From: Hyphomicrobiales bacterium
Lineage (GTDB): Bacteria > Pseudomonadota > Alphaproteobacteria > Rhizobiales > Beijerinckiaceae
NCBI GenBank assembly: GCA_028290285.1
Contig: JAQGKD010000035.1
Coordinates: 1-64,000 of the forward strand
DNA: 64,000 bases
Reading direction: 5' to 3'
Shown: in pieces, positions 47,017-55,954 of the stretch
How positions within the stretch are numbered: position 1 is the first letter of the stretch
Layout of the letters: each line of letters starts with the position of its first letter
Program-made: the position numbers and the translations under genes
The notes under the pieces: model-generated
Told to the model about the DNA's origin: nothing
Seen by the model: the letters and a program-made list of their open reading frames with translations, nothing else
The model's database searches: none

Positions 47017-48414
47017 TTATTTCGTGCGGCCGAGGCGCTCGATCGCCTGGTCGAGAATCTGACGTGCGGCAGCGTCCGCCTGCGCGCGGTTGCGGGCCCG
47101 GTCGGCCCAGTCGCGCGACGGCGCCTTGGCGTCGCCGGGCAGGCGCTCCCAGAGGGTGACCGCGCCCTGCACATCGCCGCGCCCAAGCGACGCCTCGATG
47201 CGGCTGACCAGCGCCGCCGTGTTTTCACCTGTCGCTTCGCCGACGGGGCGAACGCGCACGAGACTCGCCGCATTGCGCGCGAGACGGTCGAGGAAATCGC
47301 CCGAGGGCTCGCTGCGACCCGCGCGCAGGGTCGCCGCCGCCAGGGGCTCGAACGCGTCCGCGAGGGCGCCCGCCGTGGGGGCCCCCTTTTCCGCCATGCC
47401 CTTCAGCGGGCCGAGTTGGGCAGCATCGGCGTGGAGTTTTTCGAGCGCTGCGATTTCGATGGTGAACGGTGCACCACGTTCGAGTTTCTGGCGCAGGCTT
47501 TCGGCCACCACGGCCACGGCCGCCGCATCGCCAGGCGGCGTCTCGACGACGCTCGGTGCCTGCGTCGCGCGGACCTCGGATTTCGGTGCGTTCAGGACGG
47601 CCTGAAGCGGGGTGATCGCGGCTTCGATGCTGCTCAAGCGCTGTTCGAGCGGTCCGGCGTCGAATGTCGGTTGCTGGCGCGCCTCAAGCGCCTGAAGGCG
47701 CCGTTCGAGGGGCGCGAGATCGACGCGGGGCGCCTGGGGTGCGGGAGCGGGCGAGGCGGCGCGTTCCAGCGCGCGGCCCGCGTCGGCTTGCGCGCTGGCG
47801 GCCTTGGTCTCGACCGCGCCGATGCGCGCGGCGAGGGGGCCGAGGTCGGGCATGAGGGCGGCTGGCCTGGCTTCGAGCGTGCCGAGCCGTCCGTCGGTCC
47901 TGTCGAGCCTTTGCGACAAGGCGGCGAAGGATTCGTTGGAGACGCCGCCTTGTTCGGCCGTCCAGGCTACATAGAGACTCGTTCCCGCCAGCAGCAGGGC
48001 GGCGAGCGACGCCAGCGTGGGCAGAAGCGCGCGACGATCCGGCGCCGGTGCCGGGCGGGTGGTGTCATAGGGTGCGCCGCGACGATTTCGCTCGCGCGCC
48101 TCGGCGAAGGAGCCGGGCTCCGCGACGGTGGGCTCAGCAGGCGTTTCGGGCTGCCCTTGGACGGGCGCCGCGTCGGCAATCGGCTCCTGCGCGCTGGATT
48201 CCTGCGCCTCGGGCGCATGGGTGCGCAGGGCTTCGTTCTCGCCGGGAAGGTCGGCGGGCGAAACCGCGTCGTCGTCGTTTCGTATGGCCTCGCCTTCGAT
48301 CACGGGCGGTTCGCGGCGCCGGTCGCGATTGGGCGTGGGACCGTGTTCGGTCCTGTTTCCGCCGGACTTGCCCTTTTCCTGCGCCATTCCGCCTGCGCTC
48401 CCTTGCGTCGCCAT
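47017..48414 (-). CDS. Alphaproteobacterial mitofilin (Mic60-like) protein
   Basis: This 465-residue protein has a disordered N-terminal ~125 residues, one membrane helix (LLPTLASLAALLLAGTSLYVAW), a coiled-coil region of about 150 residues (LAPLERRLQALEARQ) and a C-terminal mitofilin-like domain (RVRPVGEATGENTAALVSRIEASLGRGDVQGAV...). Bacterial Mic60 homologues bend membranes, e.g. intracytoplasmic membranes. An alternative start at 48387 (MAQEKGK) has a better upstream purine tract. The usual hemD gene is not upstream; a CitE-like gene is there instead. Confidence 0.85.
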   Translation of the reverse strand: MATQGSAGGMAQEKGKSGGNRTEHGPTPNRDRRREPPVIEGEAIRNDDDAVSPADLPGENEALRTHAPEAQESSAQEPIADAAPVQGQPETPAEPTVAEPGSFAEARERNRRGAPYDTTRPAPAPDRRALLPTLASLAALLLAGTSLYVAWTAEQGGVSNESFAALSQRLDRTDGRLGTLEARPAALMPDLGPLAARIGAVETKAASAQADAGRALERAASPAPAPQAPRVDLAPLERRLQALEARQQPTFDAGPLEQRLSSIEAAITPLQAVLNAPKSEVRATQAPSVVETPPGDAAAVAVVAESLRQKLERGAPFTIEIAALEKLHADAAQLGPLKGMAEKGAPTAGALADAFEPLAAATLRAGRSEPSGDFLDRLARNAASLVRVRPVGEATGENTAALVSRIEASLGRGDVQGAVTLWERLPGDAKAPSRDWADRARNRAQADAAARQILDQAIERLGRTK

Positions 48415-48505
48415 TCGAATACGGGGCCCGTCGGCCCCGCCAAGTCATGTATAGGCGATCTCGCGCCACCTAGGGAATCGCACGAGCGGGCTCTATGGTT
48501 CCGGT

Positions 48506-49381
48506 TCAGTCGCGGCGGGCGACGGCTTCAGCGATGGCGATGGTCCGGCCCGCCATTTCGGCATGCAGCCGCTCGACCATTTTGCCGTCGAGCGAGATCG
48601 CGCCACGGCTCGCATTTTCCGGCAGCTCGAACGCCGCGATGACGCGCCGCGCCCATTCGACCTCATCGTCCTGGGCCGCGAAGATCTCGTTGGCAGTCGC
48701 GATCTGGTTCGGATGAATCAGTGTCTTGCCGTCCATGCCGAGGTCCCGGCCCTGCGCGCATTCGTTGCGCAGGCCGTCGGGGTTTGCCAGCTCGTTGTAG
48801 ACGCCGTCGAGGATGTCGACACCGTGGGCACGGGCCGCGAGGACGCAGGTAGACAGCCACGAGAGCATCGGGCCGCGACCCGGCACCATGCGCGCTCGCG
48901 TCTCCTTGGCGATGTCGTTGGTGCCCATGATGAAAACGTCGAGGCGCGCGGCCGGATCGGCTGCCGTCCTTGCGATCGAATCCGAATTCAGGATGGCAAG
49001 CGGCGTTTCCAGCATCGCCCAGATTCGCGTGCGCTCGGGCGCCCCGGCCTCGACCAGAGCACGGGCCGCCATGGTGATGTCGCCGGGGGTCGAGACTTTT
49101 GGCAGGAGGATCGCGTCCGGACCGGCGGATGCCGCTTGCGCCAGATCTTCGCGACCCCATTCGCTGTTCAGAGCGTTGATGCGCACGACGATTTCGCGAT
49201 GACCGAACCCGCCCGCGCGCACGGCGCTTGCAACCTGTTCGCGGGCGCCGGACTTCTGATCGGACGCGACGGAATCTTCGAGGTCGAGGATGATTGCGTC
49301 GGCCGGCAGACTGCGCGCCTTTTCAATCGCGCGGGCATTCGAGCCCGGCATGTAGAGCGCGCTGCGACGGGGACGGATCAT
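48506..49381 (-). CDS. HpcH/HpaI (CitE-like) CoA-ester lyase
   Basis: This 291-residue TIM-barrel protein has RPRRSALYMPGSNARAIEKA at the N-terminus, the metal-binding DLEDSVA near residue 36, RINAL near 70, and MLETPLAI with the second acidic ligand near 130. The family cleaves or forms malyl-, methylmalyl- or citramalyl-CoA. The exact substrate is not set by sequence. ATG 49381 is chosen for the GGAG nine bases upstream. No other CoA genes are adjacent. Confidence 0.87.
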   Translation of the reverse strand: MIRPRRSALYMPGSNARAIEKARSLPADAIILDLEDSVASDQKSGAREQVASAVRAGGFGHREIVVRINALNSEWGREDLAQAASAGPDAILLPKVSTPGDITMAARALVEAGAPERTRIWAMLETPLAILNSDSIARTAADPAARLDVFIMGTNDIAKETRARMVPGRGPMLSWLSTCVLAARAHGVDILDGVYNELANPDGLRNECAQGRDLGMDGKTLIHPNQIATANEIFAAQDDEVEWARRVIAAFELPENASRGAISLDGKMVERLHAEMAGRTIAIAEAVARRD

Positions 49382-49571
49382 GATCGGATCTCCAGGGAAG
49401 GTACATTTGCAGCGCAGCATAGTCGGGCCGGGGGGTGAATTGCCATCCATCATTGGTCAGGAGGATCCCCTACGGTAGATAGCTCGACGCGCGCGCCGTC
49501 TGGGATTAGGAGTTTGCGCGGCCCGGGCGCGTCAGGGACGTGCCGGGCGTCTGTTCAGGAGGATTGCCGAC

Positions 49572-50282
49572 ATGAGCGAAGCCGGAAACAGCGGGAAAGA
49601 TTTCCCGGCCCACCTGGTCGATGGCTACGAGGCTTTCGTCACCGGGCGTTTCGGAAGCGAACAGCAGCGCTACCGGAAGCTCGCGGAGGAAGGCCAGAAG
49701 CCCCGCGTGATGATGGTCGGCTGCTGCGACTCGCGTGTCGCGCCCGAGACGATCTTCGATGCGGGTCCAGGCGAAATGTTCGTGGTGCGCAACGTCGCGA
49801 ATCTCGTGCCCCCTTACGCGCCAGACGACCATTACCACGGCACGTCCGCCGCCCTCGAATTCGGCGTGATGGCGCTGCGCGTCGAACACATCGTGGTCAT
49901 GGGGCATGCCCAGTGCGGTGGCGTCAGCGCTTTCGCCGAACTCGACGGCGATCCCTCGCACCCGCCTCTATCGCCGGGCGATTTCATCGGGAGCTGGATC
50001 AAGCTGATCGCGCCCGCGGCCGAACGGGTGGGCGCGCCCGACCGGCCGGTTACTGCGGATTATGTGGAGCGGCTGGCGCTCGAATCCATCAAGCAGAGCA
50101 TCGTCAACCTGCGCTCGTTCCCCTGCGTGAAAGCGCTGGAAGAGCGTGGCAAGCTCAAGCTGCATGGAGCCTATTTCGGCGTCATGGACGGGCGCTTGCT
50201 CGTCTACAATCCTGTCGAGGACAAGTTCGTGCGGGTAGCTGGCGACCTGCATGCCGCAGCCTTGCAGACGCCGCGATTCTGA
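49572..50282 (+). CDS. Beta-class carbonic anhydrase
   Basis: This 236-residue cytoplasmic zinc enzyme interconverts CO2 and bicarbonate. The zinc ligands are visible in GCCDSRVAPE near residue 52 and GHAQCGGV near 112. EMFVVRNVANLVPPY follows the first motif as in the family. AGGAGG lies before ATG 49572. It is convergent with and directly abuts the Nudix gene (stops at 50282 and 50283). Confidence 0.95.
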   Translation: MSEAGNSGKDFPAHLVDGYEAFVTGRFGSEQQRYRKLAEEGQKPRVMMVGCCDSRVAPETIFDAGPGEMFVVRNVANLVPPYAPDDHYHGTSAALEFGVMALRVEHIVVMGHAQCGGVSAFAELDGDPSHPPLSPGDFIGSWIKLIAPAAERVGAPDRPVTADYVERLALESIKQSIVNLRSFPCVKALEERGKLKLHGAYFGVMDGRLLVYNPVEDKFVRVAGDLHAAALQTPRF

Positions 50283-50789
50283 TCAGGCGGGGACGGCGCT
50301 GCGCGCCTGTCCGGTGCCGGGTCTCGAGGAAGAAGATTCCTCCTCGCGATGGACGGCGTCGAAGCCCCGGATGAGGTCGGCCAGTTCGGGCTCGCGCACC
50401 GCCTCGGCCGCCTTTTCAAGTGGGAACCAGCGGGTGATACGCTGCTCCCGCTCGGCCCAGGTCTTGCGCTGGCGCGCGACCCGCATCGGAAACACGTCGA
50501 CGCGACAGAGGATCGCTGCGCCGTTGGGTAGGTTCTTCACGTAATGATACGAGCCGACGGGCTTTTTCTCGATCTTTCCGAGAATTCCGGCCTCTTCCAG
50601 CGCCTCCTGCGCGGCAGCTGCATGTGGCTTTCGGCCCTTCATGGGCCACCCCTTCGGAATGACCCAGCGCTTGGTTTCGCGCGACGACACGAGAAGAACT
50701 TCGGGGTGGGGCTCCGCGCGAAAGGGCAGGGCGGCATATTGCACCCTCGGCTCCGGCGCCTTCACAGGCCTGTCCTTCTTGTCCTTCAT
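50283..50789 (-). CDS. Nudix hydrolase (diphosphoinositol-polyphosphatase-like)
   Basis: This 168-residue protein has the Nudix helix as WVIPKGWPMKGRKPHAAAAQ followed by EALEEAGI, with Gln in place of the usual Arg before the Glu core, as in the DIPP-like branch. Possible substrates are diadenosine or inositol polyphosphates; this is family inference. The N-terminus is basic (KDKKDRPVKAPEPR). Confidence 0.85.
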   Translation of the reverse strand: MKDKKDRPVKAPEPRVQYAALPFRAEPHPEVLLVSSRETKRWVIPKGWPMKGRKPHAAAAQEALEEAGILGKIEKKPVGSYHYVKNLPNGAAILCRVDVFPMRVARQRKTWAEREQRITRWFPLEKAAEAVREPELADLIRGFDAVHREEESSSSRPGTGQARSAVPA

Positions 50790-50930
50790 TGCGTCCCAAC
50801 GTTTCGTCGCGAGGAATGGGCGATATCTCTGCCCTCAATTTTCCTCGACCGAGGCTCACGTCACGAGCCATTTCGTGGACGGGCCGAATCAATAATGCGC
50901 GTCCATAACGCGACGAGGCTTGCACGTTCG

Positions 50931-50960
50931 AGGGCGCAGATCCACGCGGATCTGCGCCCT
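50931..50960 (-). terminator. Perfect 13-bp hairpin after the GyrI-like gene
   Basis: AGGGCGCAGATCC (50931-50943) is exactly complementary to GGATCTGCGCCCT (50948-50960) with a 4-base loop, 4 bases past the stop of the minus-strand gene ending at 50965. There is no T-run, but the stem is very stable. It could stop transcription from both sides, since the Nudix gene begins 140 bases away. Confidence 0.6.
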
Positions 50961-50964
50961 GGCG

Positions 50965-51633
50965 TCACTTGGTGAAGACGTAGATATCGACTTGAAGAGC
51001 CGTATCGTCGGAGGTCTTCGGCTCGCTCAGATATTCCTCGACGAAGGTCGGCTTCGCCTCGATCCCCTTCTCGTCGAGATAGGCGGTGATCGCTTCATAG
51101 GTCGAGTCGATGTCGTCGTAGGCGCTGCGGTGCTCGAATTTCATCGCCTTTCCTGCAGGCGTCTCGCCGAGCTTCGCATTGCCCGATAGGGCCTGCCCGG
51201 CGGCGGGCGCCCCGGTCAGCGGGATCATTGCCTGGAACTTGAACCCGTCGTCATCGGTCTCAGTGAATACGGTGAGCGGTTTGCCGCCCGGCTGAAGTCC
51301 AGCCTTGCCCATCGCCCCGCGAATGTCGGCGAAGGCCGCCATGATCTTCGTGAAGCCTTCGTCCCATTGGGCGCTGCCGCTGATGGTGATGGCGGGACGA
51401 GAGGCGAGATCGACCTGTTGGGCGGTCGAGGCGTCCCCGGTGGAACGGCCGAGGTCGGGCGCGGGAATGACCTGAGGTTCGGGTGCCGCCGGCGGCGAGA
51501 CGGGGGTGGATTGCGTGGTGGAGCCCGCTGCTCCCGAACCGGGCGTGGTCTGGGCGAAGGCGGGCGCTGCGAAGCCGACGGCTGCGATCAGGGCAGCTGT
51601 GCGAGCCCACCGGGAAAAAGAGAAATCTCTCAT
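50965..51633 (-). CDS. Secreted GyrI-like (effector-binding domain) protein
   Basis: This 222-residue protein starts at ATG 51633 (GGAG ten bases upstream), not at the earlier in-frame ATGs, because a signal peptide follows directly (RTAALIAAVGFAAPAFAQ). Next come a Thr/Ser/Pro-rich linker of about 60 residues and a GyrI-like domain from about residue 80: KFQAMIPL, then KAMKFEHRSAYDDIDSTYEAI, ending LQVDIYVFTK. GyrI-like domains bind hydrophobic cations or small molecules and are usually cytoplasmic, so export is unusual. Confidence 0.8.
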   Translation of the reverse strand: MRDFSFSRWARTAALIAAVGFAAPAFAQTTPGSGAAGSTTQSTPVSPPAAPEPQVIPAPDLGRSTGDASTAQQVDLASRPAITISGSAQWDEGFTKIMAAFADIRGAMGKAGLQPGGKPLTVFTETDDDGFKFQAMIPLTGAPAAGQALSGNAKLGETPAGKAMKFEHRSAYDDIDSTYEAITAYLDEKGIEAKPTFVEEYLSEPKTSDDTALQVDIYVFTK

Positions 51634-51847
51634 CTGAATAGGCTCCGGGGATGGCGTCCTGATGAGGGACGGAATGATCGAGTATGATGGCATATGAGGT
51701 GACTCGCGGTCCGATGCCAAGGCGAGAAAGCGGGTGGTACGCTCCCCTGCAATCCGCTGGGAGGCTCGGGGTTCATTTCCGGGCATCGCTGGCGACGTCG
51801 CCCATTTGAGCTTATAAGGCGCGCATACGTCTCGAATATGGTGCCTC

Positions 51848-52711
51848 ATGAGCGCGCTGGCTGGCCGTCCCTTCTTCAAGATGAATGGACTCGGCAATGA
51901 AATCGTCGTCCTGGACCTGAGGGGCACGGCCATTGTCGTTACCCCCGGAGAAGCGCGCGCCGTCGCTCGGGCTGACAGGCTCGCCTACGATCAGTTGATG
52001 GTTCTTCACGATCCTCGCCGCAGCGGTACGGAGGCCTTTGTCCGCATCTACAACAACGACGGGAGCGAGAGCGGCGCCTGCGGCAACGGCACGCGCTGTG
52101 TGGCCTGGGTGCTGATGCGCAACGGTTTGCGGTCCACTCTCCATGTCGAGACGGTGCGCGGCCTGCTCGAGTGCCGGCGTGAGGGCGCGTTCGACTTCAG
52201 GGTCGACATGGGCCAGCCGTTGCTCGCATGGAACGAGATCCCGCTGCGCGATGAAGTCTCCGACACGCGCGCAATCGCGTTGCGCGGCGAGGCCGTCGAA
52301 TTGTGCACGCCATCGGTCGTGAACATGGGCAATCCCCATGCGATCTTCTGGGTGGCAAATGTGGAGGCCTACGATCTCGCGCGCCTCGGCCCTCTGCTTG
52401 AGCATCATCCGATCTTTCCCGAACGCGCCAATATCTCGCTCGCCCATGTCGTTTCGCGCGATCACATCGTGCTGAAGGTCTGGGAACGCGGAGTCGGTCT
52501 GACGCGGGCCTGCGGTTCGGCTGCCTGCGCCTCCGTCGTCGCCGCCTCGCGCCTGGATCTCACGGACCGCAAGGCGCGCGTGACCCTGCCGGGTGGCGAT
52601 CTCTTCATCGACTGGCGCAACAGCGACGATCACGTCTTGATGACCGGTCCCGTCGAACTGGAATTCGAGGCGACGTTCGATCCTGCGATCTTCGCGGGCG
52701 CCCCGGTGTGA
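51848..52711 (+). CDS. dapF: Diaminopimelate epimerase
   Basis: This 287-residue PLP-independent racemase converts LL- to meso-diaminopimelate for lysine and peptidoglycan. The two catalytic cysteines are Cys78 in ACGNGTRC and Cys222 in [24 protein letters not shown] is the usual N-terminus. The stop overlaps the GTG start of mtaB, so the two are translationally coupled. Confidence 0.96.
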   Translation: MSALAGRPFFKMNGLGNEIVVLDLRGTAIVVTPGEARAVARADRLAYDQLMVLHDPRRSGTEAFVRIYNNDGSESGACGNGTRCVAWVLMRNGLRSTLHVETVRGLLECRREGAFDFRVDMGQPLLAWNEIPLRDEVSDTRAIALRGEAVELCTPSVVNMGNPHAIFWVANVEAYDLARLGPLLEHHPIFPERANISLAHVVSRDHIVLKVWERGVGLTRACGSAACASVVAASRLDLTDRKARVTLPGGDLFIDWRNSDDHVLMTGPVELEFEATFDPAIFAGAPV

Positions 52712-53964
52712 GCGCCGTCGAAGTCGTCACCTTCGGCTGCCGTTTGAACGCGGTCGAGTCGGAGGCCGTGCGGCGTGCGGCAGAGGCGGCGGGCCACACC
52801 AATACCATCGTCTTCAACACCTGCGCCGTGACGCAGGAAGCCGTGCGGCAAGCGCGCCAGGCCATTCGCCGCGCGTCGCGAGAGCGTCCCGAGGCGAAGA
52901 TCATCGTAACCGGCTGCGCCGCGCAGACCGAGACACAGTCCTTCGCCGATATGCCCGAAGTCGCCGTGGTCATGGGCAACGGCGACAAGGCGCGCCCCTC
53001 CGCATGGCTCGACCTCGCGCGCGACGGCACGGCGCGCGTCAACGACCTCTTTGCCCTGCCGGAAACCGCGCATCATTTCGTGGCAGGCGCTGTGGATTCA
53101 ATCGAGGGGCAGACACGCGCCTTCGTCGAAGTGCAGAACGGCTGCGATCATCGCTGCACCTTTTGCATCATTCCGTTCGGCCGAGGCCCTTCGCGCTCCG
53201 CACCAGCGGGAGACGTCGTCGCGCAGATCCGCCGGCTTTGCGCGAACGGCTATCGCGAGGCGGTGTTGACGGGCGTCGACATCACCTCATGGGGCGCCGA
53301 CCTGCCGGGCAAGCCGGGTTTCGGCTGGCTCGTGAAGCAGATCCTCAAGGGCGTGCCGGAACTCGAGCGCCTGCGCGTCTCGTCCATTGATTGCATCGAG
53401 GCGGATGCGGATCTGTTCGATGTGCTGGCAAACGATGCGCGCTTCATGCCGCACCTGCATCTGTCGCTCCAGGCGGGCGACGATCTCATTCTCAAGCGCA
53501 TGAAGCGACGGCACTCGCGCGTGGAGGCGATTGCCTTCTGCCGTGACGCGCGGTCCGCCCGGCCCGACATCGTCTTTGGCGCGGATTTCATCGCGGGTTT
53601 TCCGACCGAGACCGACGCGATGTTCCAGCGCACGCTCGATCTGGTCGAGGAGTGCGGGCTGACTCACTTGCACGTTTTCCCCTTCTCGCCCCGGCCCGGC
53701 ACGCCTGCCGTGCGCATGCCGCAGGTTGCCCACGAGGTCGTGAAGGAGCGGGCGCGGCGGTTGCGGCACGCGGGCACCGCGCGGCTCTCGGCGCATCTCG
53801 ACCGTCAGATCGGTCGCGAGATTCGCGTGCTCGCCGAGCGCAGCGGGACGGGACGTGCGGAGGATTTCACGCCCGTTGTCACTCACGATGCGCAAGCCGG
53901 CGAGATGATCGATGGCGTCGTGACCGGTCACGCGGGCGGCCGGCTTATGATTGCAACGAAATAA
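52708..53964 (+). CDS. mtaB: tRNA t6A37 methylthiotransferase MtaB
   Basis: This 418-residue radical-SAM enzyme converts t6A to ms2t6A at position 37. The N-terminal UPF0004 domain supplies three cluster cysteines ([20 protein letters not shown]). The radical-SAM CxxxCxxC is Cys146/150/153 in [14 protein letters not shown]-like tail ends near residue 415. The start is GTG 52708, overlapping the dapF stop. The dapF-mtaB order is common in Rhizobiales. Confidence 0.94.
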   Translation: MSAVEVVTFGCRLNAVESEAVRRAAEAAGHTNTIVFNTCAVTQEAVRQARQAIRRASRERPEAKIIVTGCAAQTETQSFADMPEVAVVMGNGDKARPSAWLDLARDGTARVNDLFALPETAHHFVAGAVDSIEGQTRAFVEVQNGCDHRCTFCIIPFGRGPSRSAPAGDVVAQIRRLCANGYREAVLTGVDITSWGADLPGKPGFGWLVKQILKGVPELERLRVSSIDCIEADADLFDVLANDARFMPHLHLSLQAGDDLILKRMKRRHSRVEAIAFCRDARSARPDIVFGADFIAGFPTETDAMFQRTLDLVEECGLTHLHVFPFSPRPGTPAVRMPQVAHEVVKERARRLRHAGTARLSAHLDRQIGREIRVLAERSGTGRAEDFTPVVTHDAQAGEMIDGVVTGHAGGRLMIATK

Positions 53965-54121
53965 ACGCTGTCGGCTGCGCGTTTTGCTGTGCTTGGCGCA
54001 TGAGCGTCATCGTCCAGTACCCCGATCCACCCTTCGTCTGCCTTCCGGTTGCGTGAAGGCGCGCTAATATCCTTCTCGTTCCGGCTTCGCGCCGAGGAAA
54101 AGGAAGTCGGGAGGAAGAACT

Positions 54122-55096
54122 ATGTTGCGATTGGCAATGGCGCTCGGCGTCGGCGGTCTCATGGCGATCGGGTCCGCCGCCGCGCAGACCTATCCGTCCA
54201 AACCCGTCACCGTGATCGTGCCCTTCGCGGCGGGAGGGCCGACCGATGTCGCGGCGCGCATATATGGCGAGTTCTTCTCGCGCACACTCGGCCAGCAATT
54301 CGTCGTCGAGAACGCCGCCGGGGCGGGCGGCACATCTGGCGCGATGAAGGCGGCCCGTGCCGCGCCCGACGGTTATGCGGTCTTTGTGCACAATGTCGCG
54401 CCGCTGGTGGCCGGCCCCGCGCTCTACGCCAGTGCGCAATATGATCCGCTGAAAGCCTTCGAGCCCATCGGCACGCTCGCCTTCGCCGCGCATTACGTCG
54501 TCCTGCGCAAGGACTTTCAGGCCAAGGACCTGAAGGAACTCATCGCCTATGCAAAGGCAAATCCCGGCAAGATCAACTACGGGTCGGCGGGCGCGGGTTC
54601 GGCGACGCATCTGGCCTGCGTGCTCTTCGGCCAGCAGGCCGGTGTCGACATCCGGCATGTACCCTATCGTGGCACGGGACCGGCGCTGAACGATCTCGTC
54701 TCGGGCACGCTCGACATGATGTGCGACCAGGGCCTCAACATGATGGGCCAGGTGCCGACCGGCAACGTCCGCCCGATCGCCATCGCGCAGGCGACGCGCT
54801 ATGCGAAACTGCCGGACGTGCCGACCAGCGCGGAAGCGGGCCTGCCGGGGTTCGAGGTTTCCGCCGCGACGGCTTTCTATGTGCCTGCCGGAACGCCGGC
54901 CGCCGTCAAGGCGAAGCTCGTGGAGACGATGGCCGCCGCCTACAAGGATCCGCTGACGCGCAAGCGCATCGAGGATCTTGCGTCGGAAGTCCCGGCAGCG
55001 GGGCAGGATACGCCCGAGGCCCTCGGCAAGTTCACGGCCTCCGAGATGGCCCGCTGGACCGAGGCCATCAAGGCAGGGGGCATCAAGGCGCAGTAA
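54122..55096 (+). CDS. Bug-family tripartite tricarboxylate transporter receptor
   Basis: This 324-residue periplasmic binding protein has a signal peptide ending near AAAQT. YPSKPVTVIVPFAAGGPTDV is the Bug signature; VENAAGAGGTSGAMKAARA and HVPYRGTGPALNDLVSG follow. Bug receptors bind carboxylates and feed TctA/TctB membrane proteins, none of which is nearby, so this is an orphan receptor. GGGAGGAAG precedes ATG 54122. It sits within the usual dapF-mtaB-ftsY order. Confidence 0.92.
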   Translation: MLRLAMALGVGGLMAIGSAAAQTYPSKPVTVIVPFAAGGPTDVAARIYGEFFSRTLGQQFVVENAAGAGGTSGAMKAARAAPDGYAVFVHNVAPLVAGPALYASAQYDPLKAFEPIGTLAFAAHYVVLRKDFQAKDLKELIAYAKANPGKINYGSAGAGSATHLACVLFGQQAGVDIRHVPYRGTGPALNDLVSGTLDMMCDQGLNMMGQVPTGNVRPIAIAQATRYAKLPDVPTSAEAGLPGFEVSAATAFYVPAGTPAAVKAKLVETMAAAYKDPLTRKRIEDLASEVPAAGQDTPEALGKFTASEMARWTEAIKAGGIKAQ

Positions 55097-55099
55097 AGG

Positions 55100-55819
55100 T
55101 CAGGCGGGCGGGTCCGTCTCGGGCTCGCCCGTCCAGCCGCAGGCGCGAAGCCGCTCCTCCATGTGCGGGGGAACGGGCGCTGTCACCTCGATCGCGGGCT
55201 TGTTGTTGGAGATCGGGATCTTCACGCCACGCGCATGGAGATGGAGCGGCGGGCCGCCGCCGCACGGTCCCGAGCTGCCGTAGATGGGATCGCCGAGGAT
55301 CGGCCAGCCCAGCGCGGACGAATGGACGCGCAATTGGTGGGTTCGGCCGGTGAGGGGCTGGAATTCCATCCAGGCGAGTTTCGCGCCATCGATCTCGGCG
55401 CGACCCAGCACGCGATAGAGCGTCGTCGAGGGCAGGCCGGCGGGATCGACCTTCATCCACCAGCCACGATTGGTGTCGAGCTTGCCGAGCGGCAGGTCGA
55501 TGGTGCCGGCCTCGTCCTCCGGGCCGCTCTCGACGATGGCCCAGTAGGTCTTGGAGATCTTGCCCTGCTTGAACAAAAGTCCAAGTTTCTCGAGCGCCTT
55601 GCGGTGGCGGCCGAGAACCAGGCAGCCCGAGGTGTCGCGGTCCAGACGATGAGCCAGCGAGGGACTGCGCGGGAGGCCGAAACGGAGCGCGTCGAAATCG
55701 TCCTCGAAGCTCGGTCCGCCCTTCGGCCCCTTGTGAACGGCGATGCCCGGGGGCTTGTCGACGACGAGCACAAGGCCGTCGCGATAGAGGAGACGGGCGT
55801 TGATCTCTTCGGGTGTCAT
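55100..55819 (-). CDS. RluA-family pseudouridine synthase
   Basis: This 239-residue protein is a single catalytic domain without an S4 domain. The catalytic Asp is in AHRLDRDTSG near residue 60; VVDKPPGIAVHKG precedes it, and PLTGRTHQLRVH and GWPILGDPIYG follow. It isomerises uridines in rRNA or tRNA; the target position cannot be told. It converges closely on the Bug receptor gene (stops at 55096 and 55100). Confidence 0.92.
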   Translation of the reverse strand: MTPEEINARLLYRDGLVLVVDKPPGIAVHKGPKGGPSFEDDFDALRFGLPRSPSLAHRLDRDTSGCLVLGRHRKALEKLGLLFKQGKISKTYWAIVESGPEDEAGTIDLPLGKLDTNRGWWMKVDPAGLPSTTLYRVLGRAEIDGAKLAWMEFQPLTGRTHQLRVHSSALGWPILGDPIYGSSGPCGGGPPLHLHARGVKIPISNNKPAIEVTAPVPPHMEERLRACGWTGEPETDPPA

Positions 55820-55954
55820 CGCAGCTGAGCCGTTCTGTCTGATCGCCTTGCCTCTTCCGGTCCCGCGGCGAAAAGGCTATGCGAGAGGCGGACGGGACTT
55901 TTGGGTCCCGCGCGGCAGCGCAGGCCGCGCCTCCAGTGACATATCCGGGACGAG

